Positions 17,351-24,996 of a DNA stretch of 33,582 bases are shown piece by piece. Each line of letters starts with the position of its first letter. Positions within the stretch are counted from its first letter, which is position 1. A model generated the notes under the pieces. It was not told where the DNA came from. It saw nothing but the letters and a program-made list of their open reading frames with translations, and did no database searches. Source of the stretch: Butyrivibrio sp. INlla16 (lineage in GTDB: Bacteria; Bacillota; Clostridia; Lachnospirales; Lachnospiraceae). Both the position numbers and the translations under genes were made by a program. Location: the NCBI RefSeq assembly GCF_900104155.1, contig NZ_FMYB01000044.1:1-33582 (forward strand). The letters are read 5' to 3'.

Positions 17351-18085
17351 TTAGCTGACGGCCGCCTTCATATATTCATCTGTTATAGTCTTGGGATCTC
17401 CTGACATTACTATATTCCCGCTCTCCATCCAAATACACTTGTTACACATATCTATAGCTGATTGCATACTATGTGTTACCAAAACCATGATCTTGGACGT
17501 ACTAATCATACTGTGTAATCTATCATTTGCTTTCTTAATAAACCCGGCATCACCAGCAGCTATAATCTCATCCAGAAGAAGAATATCTGGCTCTATAGAC
17601 GTGGAAATCGAAAAAGCCAAGCGTACAAACATACCTGATGAATAATACTTGACCGGCATATTTAAAAAATTCCCCAGCTCCGAAAATTCAGCTATCTCCT
17701 CCATCTTTTCGTCAATTTGCTTCGGTGTCTGTCCTAACATCAGGCCTCTTAATCTAATATTATCCCATCCATTTTGCTCCATTTCAAAACCTGTCGCAAG
17801 CTCAAACATGCTTGAAATGTGTCCCTCAACATCTAATGTACCCTCTTTTGGAGGATAGATACCTGATATCACCTTTAAAAGTGTACTCTTTCCCGCACCA
17901 TTATGTCCTATTATCGCAAGTCTATCTCCATCCTTCAACGATAGCGAAATGTTATTTAGTGCTCTTACCTTTCCATTTTCAAAAGTGCTAAATTTATTAC
18001 TACCCGGCACCAGAATATCTTTGATACTTTTTTGATGCCAAACATTGAATTCAAGGCCAATATTTTTTAGTTCTATACTGCTCAT
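17351..18085 (-). CDS. wzt: ABC polysaccharide exporter, ATP-binding subunit (Wzt/KpsT/TagH type)
   Basis: 244 residues, a single nucleotide-binding domain. Walker A GHNGAGKST at 60-68, signature YSSGM at 148-152, Walker B DILLLDE at 167-173 followed by IIAAGD, and the switch His in VTHSMQS at about 206. The region before Walker A (LVPGSNKFSTFENGKVRALN) and the FELATGFEMEQNG segment are characteristic of polysaccharide and teichoic-acid exporters. The C-terminal carbohydrate-binding domain of long Wzt proteins is absent, so recognition of a modified chain end is not expected from this subunit. It works with the permease encoded 12 bases upstream. GGTGG sits ahead of ATG 18085. The symbol is by role; KpsT or TagH naming would be equally fair. 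Confidence 0.92.
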   Translation of the reverse strand: MSSIELKNIGLEFNVWHQKSIKDILVPGSNKFSTFENGKVRALNNISLSLKDGDRLAIIGHNGAGKSTLLKVISGIYPPKEGTLDVEGHISSMFELATGFEMEQNGWDNIRLRGLMLGQTPKQIDEKMEEIAEFSELGNFLNMPVKYYSSGMFVRLAFSISTSIEPDILLLDEIIAAGDAGFIKKANDRLHSMISTSKIMVLVTHSMQSAIDMCNKCIWMESGNIVMSGDPKTITDEYMKAAVS

Positions 18086-18097
18086 CAGTCCACCTAC

Positions 18098-18898
18098 TTA
18101 TAATTTCATTGCTATACCATAATTATTCTTCATAGTTATTATTGCACTAATTAAGTAAGCCAATAATAAACATAAGAAAACACAGATAAATTCTACTATA
18201 AAATCCATGGTCAGAGTTGTTCCCAATGCAGGTGCCCTCACCACATTGATAAAATAGTAAAAAGGATTTATTCTATACACGATTGAAAATCCTTTATCAT
18301 CCATCATTGACGTTGTATAAATAATAGGGGTAATATAAAAAAGCCCTTGTAAAACCAAGCTTTGCAACGGTTGAAAATCCCTAAAGCTTACCGTTATTGC
18401 ACTTGATATATTGGCAAGAGTCATTCCCGCAATCAGAATAATCAACATTCCAGGAATAAACATCAACATTTGAATGCCAAAGCTAGAAGGACTTAAAACC
18501 AAATAAACCAAAAAAAATGCTGCCATACTATAAATAAGGTTCACAAAAGCAACCAAAACAACCCTTATTGGAAATATTTGTGGACTAACTTGCGTCTGTT
18601 TTAAATAACCTTCTGCATTAATATATGCGCCAGTTCCTCCATCAGCACTTGCACTCAAAAAAAGCCATGGATTTAACCCTGAAAAAAGAACTGGTATCAA
18701 AGTACTTGCATCCATCCCATATATTATTGAATAGATTCCTCCTATTATTATCGAAAGACCAAGTGGTGTTATAAGCTGCCATGCCACACCAAGTATTGAA
18801 CGATTGTACTTCATATGCAAGTCTTGCTTAACTAAACTGCTTAATACATATCTGTCTTTATATATCCCACTAAAATAGCTCTTCAAATAATTCATCAT
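18098..18898 (-). CDS. wzm: ABC polysaccharide exporter, permease subunit (Wzm/KpsM/TagG type)
   Basis: 266 residues with six hydrophobic segments and the ABC-2 exporter N-terminus: an amphipathic lead (YLKSYFSGIYKDRYVLSSLV) and the conserved DLHMKYNRSILGVAWQLITP element just before the first helix. A cytoplasmic loop (ISVSFRDFQPL-like) and the final hairpin (FVCVFLCLLLAYLISAIIT) also match. With the ATPase it would carry the lipid-linked polymer across the cytoplasmic membrane, so this locus is ABC-dependent rather than Wzx/Wzy-dependent. ATG 18898 overlaps the GNAT stop as ATGATGA; a second ATG follows immediately. Confidence 0.92.
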   Translation of the reverse strand: MMNYLKSYFSGIYKDRYVLSSLVKQDLHMKYNRSILGVAWQLITPLGLSIIIGGIYSIIYGMDASTLIPVLFSGLNPWLFLSASADGGTGAYINAEGYLKQTQVSPQIFPIRVVLVAFVNLIYSMAAFFLVYLVLSPSSFGIQMLMFIPGMLIILIAGMTLANISSAITVSFRDFQPLQSLVLQGLFYITPIIYTTSMMDDKGFSIVYRINPFYYFINVVRAPALGTTLTMDFIVEFICVFLCLLLAYLISAIITMKNNYGIAMKL

Positions 18899-19398
18899 TC
18901 ACCTATTTCTACTATAACTTTTGTTATTCCTTGATCTTCACTTATTTCAACAAAGCCTGCACCATAAAATGATTTAAGGCTAGGAATGTTATCGGAGTAA
19001 ATATTTGCATACAAGATTTTTAATCCAATTTCGTCTCTTGCCATCTTCTCTATAAGCTTAATAGCTTCTGCACCATAATGCTTACCTGCCGCAAGTTCCT
19101 TATCAACTATAATTCTTCCGACCTCTGCCTGCCCTTTTATTTCATCAATATCATAAATGCCGATTCCACCAATAAATTGGTCGGAATCGGTTTCATAAAT
19201 ACTAAACATGTATTGAGTTTCATCAGCAAGATACCTGGTATACCAGGCAGCTTGCTGATCACTAGTAATCTCTGTTCCGGAAAAGAAAAATCCAATATTG
19301 TCCTTGCGATTCCTAAGAACTCTATACTTCTCACTGTCTTCTGGTGACATTGGTCTTATACAGATTTTTTCATTTTCTAAACAATAAGTATGTTTCAT
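18895..19398 (-). CDS. GNAT family N-acetyltransferase, probably sugar-modifying
   Basis: 167 residues of RimJ/RimL-type GNAT fold. ICIRPMSPEDSEKYRVLRN opens the domain, IGGIGIYDIDEIKGQAEVGRIIVDKE forms the central beta hairpin, and the acetyl-CoA loop follows as AAGKHYGAEAIKLIEKM (about 111-127; the usual R/Q-x-x-G-x-G/A reads AGKHYGAEA). The final SDNIPSLKSFYGAGFVE is the typical end motif. It lies 10 bases after a DegT-family aminotransferase, so I infer N-acetylation of the amino sugar that enzyme makes, analogous to WecD or PseH. A ribosomal-protein acetyltransferase is the alternative but fits the context less well. The AAGG ribosome site overlaps the aminotransferase stop region. Confidence 0.8.
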   Translation of the reverse strand: MKHTYCLENEKICIRPMSPEDSEKYRVLRNRKDNIGFFFSGTEITSDQQAAWYTRYLADETQYMFSIYETDSDQFIGGIGIYDIDEIKGQAEVGRIIVDKELAAGKHYGAEAIKLIEKMARDEIGLKILYANIYSDNIPSLKSFYGAGFVEISEDQGITKVIVEIGE

Positions 19399-19408
19399 TT
19401 AATATACC

Positions 19409-20545
19409 TTAGTTCTTCTCAACAAATTCGATTACTTTATCGCAAATGTACTGAACGTCCTCATATGTAAGGTACAGATTCATAGGAAGAGTCAATGTAT
19501 GATCACTTACATATTCAGCATAAGGGCATGTTCCCTTAGCATAAGAATACATCCTATAATTAGTATTATCTGCATAATGAACACCAGGGAATATTTCAGC
19601 TGCATTTAAGTGAAGCATCAATTCATCCCTGTTCTCAACCAGAATCTGGAATAAGTGGCAAGATGACTCGCAGCCTTCTTCTATTCTGACAAACTTAATC
19701 TTATCTGAATACTTGGACAATCTCTCCTTATACCAGTTAACAAGCTGACGTCTGTATGCATTGTCTCTGTCAAGGTACTTGAGCTGCACCTTACCAATTG
19801 ATGCCATGATTGAGTTGCCATGTGCCTTGTCACCAACATACTCAACATCATATTTCCACTTATAGTTACCCATGTTGGTTGTTCTTGCATAGGTGTCCTT
19901 GTTGATTCCAAGCCATGCTTTCTTGCGAACTATCTCATCATAGTTGCCGTTCTTGAAGCAGATCATACCACTATCACCTGTAGGAAGATTCTTAACTGCC
20001 TGGAATGAATAAATAACAACATCTGCCTCTGATCCGGGAATCTCACCATTTACCCTTGTTCCTGCCATATGTGCAGCATCAAGAATAAGTTTAAGATTGT
20101 GCTCTTTACATATCTTAACTATCTCACTGTAATTACCGGTATTTCCACCAAGTCCAACATACATAATAGCCTTTGTCTTATCTGTAATTCTCTCTCTTAC
20201 GGACTTAGGATCAAGACACATTGTGTCATCAATGTCAGCAAATACAGCCTTCATATTAGACTTAAGAATTGCGTGATTTGTTGAAACAAATGTCAGAGGT
20301 GTTGTAATGATTTCATCATCATCCTGCCAACCATTTTCTTCCTTCAATATTTCAACAGAAAGGTATAAACCAATTGTTGATGAATTCAAATAATGTGCAA
20401 AAGGAAGTCCCGTATATTCCTTCCATGCATCCTCAAACTGAACTGTCTTAAATCCAAGACCTGTCCAACCCACTTCCAAGCATTCTCTAATCTCAGCGAG
20501 ACATTCATCTACCTCATACTTTGCTTTAAATAACTGTATAGCCAT
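19409..20545 (-). CDS. DegT/DnrJ/EryC1/StrS-family sugar aminotransferase
   Basis: 378 residues, PLP-dependent. Key elements are LNSSTIGLYLSV (cofactor phosphate region), LILDAAHMAGT with Asp at about 156, and SFQAVKNLPTGDSGM with the Schiff-base Lys at about 185. The family converts keto-sugar nucleotides to amino sugars using glutamate. The A-x-K-N-L-P-x-G-D form of the lysine motif suggests a branch different from the WecE-like enzyme encoded at 23847-24980, so two amino sugars may be made. Start: AAGGAGGA lies 7 bases before ATG 20545; the in-frame GTG at 20548 is too close. The GNAT gene follows after 10 bases. Base composition is a little more GC-rich than the neighbouring glycosyltransferases. 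Confidence 0.88.
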   Translation of the reverse strand: MAIQLFKAKYEVDECLAEIRECLEVGWTGLGFKTVQFEDAWKEYTGLPFAHYLNSSTIGLYLSVEILKEENGWQDDDEIITTPLTFVSTNHAILKSNMKAVFADIDDTMCLDPKSVRERITDKTKAIMYVGLGGNTGNYSEIVKICKEHNLKLILDAAHMAGTRVNGEIPGSEADVVIYSFQAVKNLPTGDSGMICFKNGNYDEIVRKKAWLGINKDTYARTTNMGNYKWKYDVEYVGDKAHGNSIMASIGKVQLKYLDRDNAYRRQLVNWYKERLSKYSDKIKFVRIEEGCESSCHLFQILVENRDELMLHLNAAEIFPGVHYADNTNYRMYSYAKGTCPYAEYVSDHTLTLPMNLYLTYEDVQYICDKVIEFVEKN

Positions 20546-20558
20546 CACTTTATCCTCC

Positions 20559-22784
20559 TTAATATCTTGAAGCTATATATACACGCCAACTATATTTTAA
20601 TTGGTGTAATAAAACATTTACATGATATCTAACCTTGACATCTGGCGCATGATAACTACCAATTTCAGGTATATCCCCTGCCAGCTTGTCTATAACATCT
20701 TTAAGCTTGAAATTTTGCCTAAGATCATCTTGTGAATTAAGTATTATATTTCTACGATCATCTTCATTTTGTAGAAGCTTTAATATAGATTCAGCCCATG
20801 AATCCGGTGTGTTCTTAACAATGATTCCATTCTCATCATTATGGACTACCAGGCGGTATGGAATAACATCTGAATAAATACCGGCTATTCCCATACGTGA
20901 ATATTCTAAGTATTTATTATAATATTTGCAATTACCGAATTCATCATCCTTGATTACAGCCAGCCCTATATGACATCCCTTGGATTGAATTATATCCCGA
21001 TACTCGTTCATGTCTGTAGTCCAAGGTATGTACTCTTTATCAAACTTGCATCCGGACAATGTCCCCTCATCAAATCCCATAAATACAGCAGAGAACTCTT
21101 TATAATTGTCATACACCTTATTGAGTGCAGGCACTATTAGATTCTGTATCGTGTCTCTATGAGACGGCGAACCTGCATATAGTATAACATACTTATCAAG
21201 CACATCAGAAATATCACCTATTTTATCAATAGGATCAAATACTTTTCCTTCCACAAAGGCTATATTAGGAGCCAGTTCCTTATATTTATCATATATATGT
21301 GGATTTGATGCCCAAAGTATATCACAGTTTGACAAACATTTTAACAAAGCATCTCCATATACGGTTCCCTTATATATACCATATAAGTCATCATCCAGGT
21401 ATAAAATAGTCTTTCTTCCTGCTTTATGGGCTGCTTCAGCAATCTTTCCCATATAAAGATCTGCGCCTCTGCAAAAAACGATAATATCTGATTCCTTTAT
21501 ATCCTTAGCAAATACCATCGTACTCTCTTTAGCTACAAATGAGGCATTTTTATATATTGAAGCTTTTTGCAAAATCTTACTTATTAATTCTGTTGTTGTA
21601 GTATACCCTGCATACACTAACAGGATTTTACTACTTGCATCGCTTATATTCTTTTGGCTATTATCATATTCATACTTTTCTACAAATGCTGTCACATATT
21701 TTCTAAGATTATTTATAAATATAGAAGGTTTATACTTCACTGTTCTTGCAGTAACTTGTTTCACAAATAGTTCGGGAATCTTTTCTTTTACAGTACTTAT
21801 CATTTGACTGGTTGAAAATCTTTCCTTACATATCTTCTGCGCGGTTTCGGCGATTTTTAGACAGTTCTGTGGATTATTTATCGCATATTCAATCTTCTGA
21901 GCCCACGATTCCACAGTATTTTCCGCTAAGAGCCCGTTCTCATCGTCGACCACAATCATTTTATATGGATAATCATCCGAATAAATGCCTGCTATTCCAT
22001 ACCTACTATATTCAATAAATTTATTTATATATTTACATCGATGAAAATCATCCGCCAAAATAGGAGCAACACCTATATCAACTTGTTTACTCCTAATTAA
22101 CTTGTTAAATTCATCAAAGTCCCTTATCCATGGTATAAATTCCGTCTTTGCATCACATTTAATCAATGCCCCGGGATCAAGCCCAACGCACACAAATGAA
22201 ATATTGTACCTTTTATAATGCAACTCATTGATTGCAGGAATTATAAATTCATTTATGTATCCTGCATGGTCACCACTTCCTGCAAAAAGAATCTTGAAGT
22301 CCCCATCATTTAGCCTGGGCTGAACCATATCTGCAATGTCATAGGCGACGTCCGCAATCTCACATCTTCCATTTGTGACGTATTGCTTATACTTATCAAG
22401 CAGGACCGGATTGGAGCCCCATAAAACATCACACAAATCCAAACTCTTTATCAAATACTCACAATTTTTGTTATACAGAATACCTGACAAAAATTTCCTC
22501 AGTCGATTAGGGAATATATTAGGAAGATTTAAAAGATCATCATCAAGATACATAATTATCTTCTTCCCTGCTTTCTTTCCCGCCTCAACCACTCTGAATG
22601 CGCCAACCTCAAAGGGTCTTATTGTCAGTATCGCATCTGCCCATTCTATATCATCTTTTTTGGTATCAACTACTGCAATTTCCCTGATATCAATATCAAA
22701 TTCAGTCGCAGCTTTACTCATCAAGTAACATATCAATGAAACCGTCGGTATACGCGATGAGTAAGATATCAGCACATTACTCAT
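20559..22784 (-). CDS. Tandemly duplicated GT4-like glycosyltransferase
   Basis: 741 residues made of two similar halves, about 1-350 and 385-741. Matching blocks: MYLDDDL (78-84) and LYLDDDL (461-467); CDVLWGSNP (118-126) and CDILWASNP (487-495); ILFAGSGDH (165-173) and ILYAGSPSH (534-542); EYSRYGIAGIYSD (258-270) and EYSRMGIAGIYSD (627-639); and DENGLLAENT against DENGIIVKNT. Each half looks like a short GT-B glycosyltransferase: a sparse N-terminal Rossmann domain, then a donor domain where the EYSR-G-I-A-G block takes the place of the usual GT4 E-x7-E. The halves have diverged, so they may carry different donor or acceptor specificity. It probably adds two residues of the repeat unit. A 102-base gap precedes it with no convincing promoter. 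Confidence 0.8.
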   Translation of the reverse strand: MSNVLISYSSRIPTVSLICYLMSKAATEFDIDIREIAVVDTKKDDIEWADAILTIRPFEVGAFRVVEAGKKAGKKIIMYLDDDLLNLPNIFPNRLRKFLSGILYNKNCEYLIKSLDLCDVLWGSNPVLLDKYKQYVTNGRCEIADVAYDIADMVQPRLNDGDFKILFAGSGDHAGYINEFIIPAINELHYKRYNISFVCVGLDPGALIKCDAKTEFIPWIRDFDEFNKLIRSKQVDIGVAPILADDFHRCKYINKFIEYSRYGIAGIYSDDYPYKMIVVDDENGLLAENTVESWAQKIEYAINNPQNCLKIAETAQKICKERFSTSQMISTVKEKIPELFVKQVTARTVKYKPSIFINNLRKYVTAFVEKYEYDNSQKNISDASSKILLVYAGYTTTTELISKILQKASIYKNASFVAKESTMVFAKDIKESDIIVFCRGADLYMGKIAEAAHKAGRKTILYLDDDLYGIYKGTVYGDALLKCLSNCDILWASNPHIYDKYKELAPNIAFVEGKVFDPIDKIGDISDVLDKYVILYAGSPSHRDTIQNLIVPALNKVYDNYKEFSAVFMGFDEGTLSGCKFDKEYIPWTTDMNEYRDIIQSKGCHIGLAVIKDDEFGNCKYYNKYLEYSRMGIAGIYSDVIPYRLVVHNDENGIIVKNTPDSWAESILKLLQNEDDRRNIILNSQDDLRQNFKLKDVIDKLAGDIPEIGSYHAPDVKVRYHVNVLLHQLKYSWRVYIASRY

Positions 22785-22886
22785 TATTCTGAAATCTTTC
22801 TTCTAAAAAATAGACAAAACTCTTTGTACTTTATCACTTTTCAATGTCATAATCAACCTGTTACACAGATAACACCCATATATAAT

Positions 22887-23837
22887 TCAGGTTTGTAATT
22901 TATTACTCGTTTCGGAAGGTATAATATCCCTAATAACATATTGCGGAGCAGCATTAATTGAGATGTAAATTCTTCCAATATATTCTCCCATCATCCCCAG
23001 AACCAGAAGTAGCATCCCTCCAATGATTAAAAAGATACCCATCATACTACTCCAGCCTAACGGGACACCTGGGTTAATAAACCAATTAATTATCACATAT
23101 ATTAGTGTTGCAAAACCGCAAACTGCTACCATCATTCCCAAAAAAATTGCAATTCGTAATGGTTTTATAGAAAATGCTGTAAATCCATTAAACCATAACG
23201 AAAGCAATTTATGTAATGAATATCCTGAAGACCCAATAGTCCTAGCCCGATGATGAACTGGCACATTACAAATATTTTTTGTGGATCTAAGAACAAGGCC
23301 AATTATATATGGATATGATGCCTCATATCGAATCATCTCATCAACAACAAATCGTCTTACAGCAAAATAGCTGGAAATATATAGTTCTCTAGGTTTCCCC
23401 AGCATTATCTCTGTCATTTTCTCATTGGCAAGACTTCCAATATTCCGAAATTTAGAATGCTGTTTATTATCATAAGATGCATAGACCGCATCATATCCAT
23501 CATCCAGTTTTTTCAGCAGTTTCCCCACCTCATTAGCAGGTGTTTGACCATCATCATCAAGGCATACCACATAATCACCTGACGATTTACGCAGCCCTGC
23601 CATTAACGCAGCATGTTGTCCAAAATTTCTAGCTAGTGAAATTCCCATAACATTATCATGTTCCTTAGCTATTTCAATAATTGTCTCGTATGTATTATCC
23701 GGCGAACAATCATTAACCAAAATAACCTCAAAAATATAAGACTCAAGAGTCCCCATTGTTGCATATATTTCATCTACCACGCTTCTTATCGTTTTTTCAG
23801 ATCTATAGCATGGGATAACAAAGCTTACTTTCTTCAT
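22887..23837 (-). CDS. GtrB-like polyprenyl-phosphate glycosyltransferase (GT2 with two membrane helices)
   Basis: 316 residues. GT2 domain: VSFVIPCYRSEKT, VILVNDCSPDNTYE (about 39-52), LARNFGQHAALMAGL and CLDDDGQTP (about 95). Two long helices follow (IAIFLGMMVAVCGFATLIYV and MMGIFLIIGGMLLLVLGMMG), and the protein ends in GEYIGRIYISINAAPQYVIR, the standard GtrB/ArnC-type tail. It should load a sugar onto undecaprenyl phosphate. It is a second copy besides the one at 11241-12206. Its likely consumer is the large membrane protein encoded at 24997-27036. The gene is 9 bases downstream of the WecE-like aminotransferase, so the loaded sugar might be that amino sugar (inference). Confidence 0.88.
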   Translation of the reverse strand: MKKVSFVIPCYRSEKTIRSVVDEIYATMGTLESYIFEVILVNDCSPDNTYETIIEIAKEHDNVMGISLARNFGQHAALMAGLRKSSGDYVVCLDDDGQTPANEVGKLLKKLDDGYDAVYASYDNKQHSKFRNIGSLANEKMTEIMLGKPRELYISSYFAVRRFVVDEMIRYEASYPYIIGLVLRSTKNICNVPVHHRARTIGSSGYSLHKLLSLWFNGFTAFSIKPLRIAIFLGMMVAVCGFATLIYVIINWFINPGVPLGWSSMMGIFLIIGGMLLLVLGMMGEYIGRIYISINAAPQYVIRDIIPSETSNKLQT

Positions 23838-23846
23838 ATACCTAAA

Positions 23847-24980
23847 CTACTTTCTATAAAACTCATATACGGCAGTAACAACCTTATTTCTGTCAATCTC
23901 TGACAATCCATAATACATAGGAAGTCTTACTAGTCTATCGCTCTCTTCGGTTGTATATTCATCCTCCCCATGAAATCTCCCAAATTTATATCCGGCAGGA
24001 GCCGAATGAAGCGGAATATAATGAAATACTGCGAGTATTTCATTTTCTTTAAGATATGAAATCAATGCAGTCCTCTCTTGAAGCCCCTTACATTTCAGAT
24101 AATACATATGTGCATTATGAACACATTTTTCTGGTATTATTGGCAATTCCACCAAACCTTCTTTTTTTAATTCCTGCAATGCATTATTATAGTAATTCCA
24201 ACTTTCCAGACGATTATTATTTATTTCATCTGCGTGTTCAAGCTGTGCCCAAAGATAAGCAGCATTTAATTCACTTGGCAAATAGCTATCCCCAAAGTCA
24301 ACCCAAGTATATTTATCAACTTGCCCCCTAAAAAATCTCGATCGATTAGTTCCTTTTTCTCTAAGAATCTCAGCCTTTTCTTCATACGCTTTGTTGTTTA
24401 TAACGATAGCTCCGCCTTCTCCCATAGAATAATTCTTCGTCTCATGAAAAGAATAGCACCCAAAATCGCCAATAGTGCCAAGATACTTGCCCTTATATGT
24501 GCTCATTACCCCTTGTGCAGCATCCTCTATTACCATCAGTCCATAGCGTTTTGCTATATTCATAATAGTATCCATCTCACAAGAGACTCCGGCATAGTGA
24601 ACAACGCATATAGCTTTTGTTCTATTTGTTATCGCATCTTCTATCTTTTTTTCATCTATATTCATTGTATCTGGCCGAACATCTACAAATACTGGTTTTC
24701 CCCCACATAATACAACCGCATTAGCCGTACTTGAAAACGTATAGCTAGGCATTACCACCTCATCTCCAGGTTGTAAATCGCACAGCTCAAATGCCATATC
24801 TAAAGCCGTAGACCCACTTGTAGTCAATAATACCTTATTTGCATTGAATCTTCTCTCGAACCACGTGTTGCACAATTTTGTATATGGACCATCTCCACAT
24901 ATTTTGTGATTTCTAATTACATCTTTTATATATTTTATTTCATCACCCACACAGGGTGGTACGTTAAACTGAATCATCAT
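23847..24980 (-). CDS. wecE: WecE/RffA-like dTDP-4-amino-4,6-dideoxygalactose transaminase
   Basis: 377 residues. The opening IQFNVPPCVGDEIKYIKD, the GDGPYTKLCNTWFE segment, TTSGSTALDMAFEL, MVIEDAAQG with Asp153, and SFHETKNYSMGEGGA with the PLP Lys182 are close to the WecE pattern; the HETKN lysine motif in particular marks this branch. WecE aminates dTDP-4-keto-6-deoxyglucose with glutamate to give dTDP-4-amino-4,6-dideoxygalactose (dTDP-fucosamine). The substrate comes from RmlA plus RmlB; rmlA is in this operon but the local rmlB copy is destroyed, so RmlB must come from elsewhere. No WecD-like gene is adjacent, although a GNAT lies downstream at 18895. AAAGAGG precedes the paired ATGs at 24980 and 24977. 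Confidence 0.88.
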   Translation of the reverse strand: MMIQFNVPPCVGDEIKYIKDVIRNHKICGDGPYTKLCNTWFERRFNANKVLLTTSGSTALDMAFELCDLQPGDEVVMPSYTFSSTANAVVLCGGKPVFVDVRPDTMNIDEKKIEDAITNRTKAICVVHYAGVSCEMDTIMNIAKRYGLMVIEDAAQGVMSTYKGKYLGTIGDFGCYSFHETKNYSMGEGGAIVINNKAYEEKAEILREKGTNRSRFFRGQVDKYTWVDFGDSYLPSELNAAYLWAQLEHADEINNNRLESWNYYNNALQELKKEGLVELPIIPEKCVHNAHMYYLKCKGLQERTALISYLKENEILAVFHYIPLHSAPAGYKFGRFHGEDEYTTEESDRLVRLPMYYGLSEIDRNKVVTAVYEFYRK

Positions 24981-24996
24981 ACCTCTTTAACAAATC

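Noticed and set aside
22375..22728. 117-residue plus-strand ORF
   Set aside because: Antisense to the tandem glycosyltransferase gene; no supporting signal.
24321..24710. 129-residue plus-strand ORF
   Set aside because: Antisense to the WecE-like aminotransferase with its catalytic motifs; no ribosome site, no recognisable domain.
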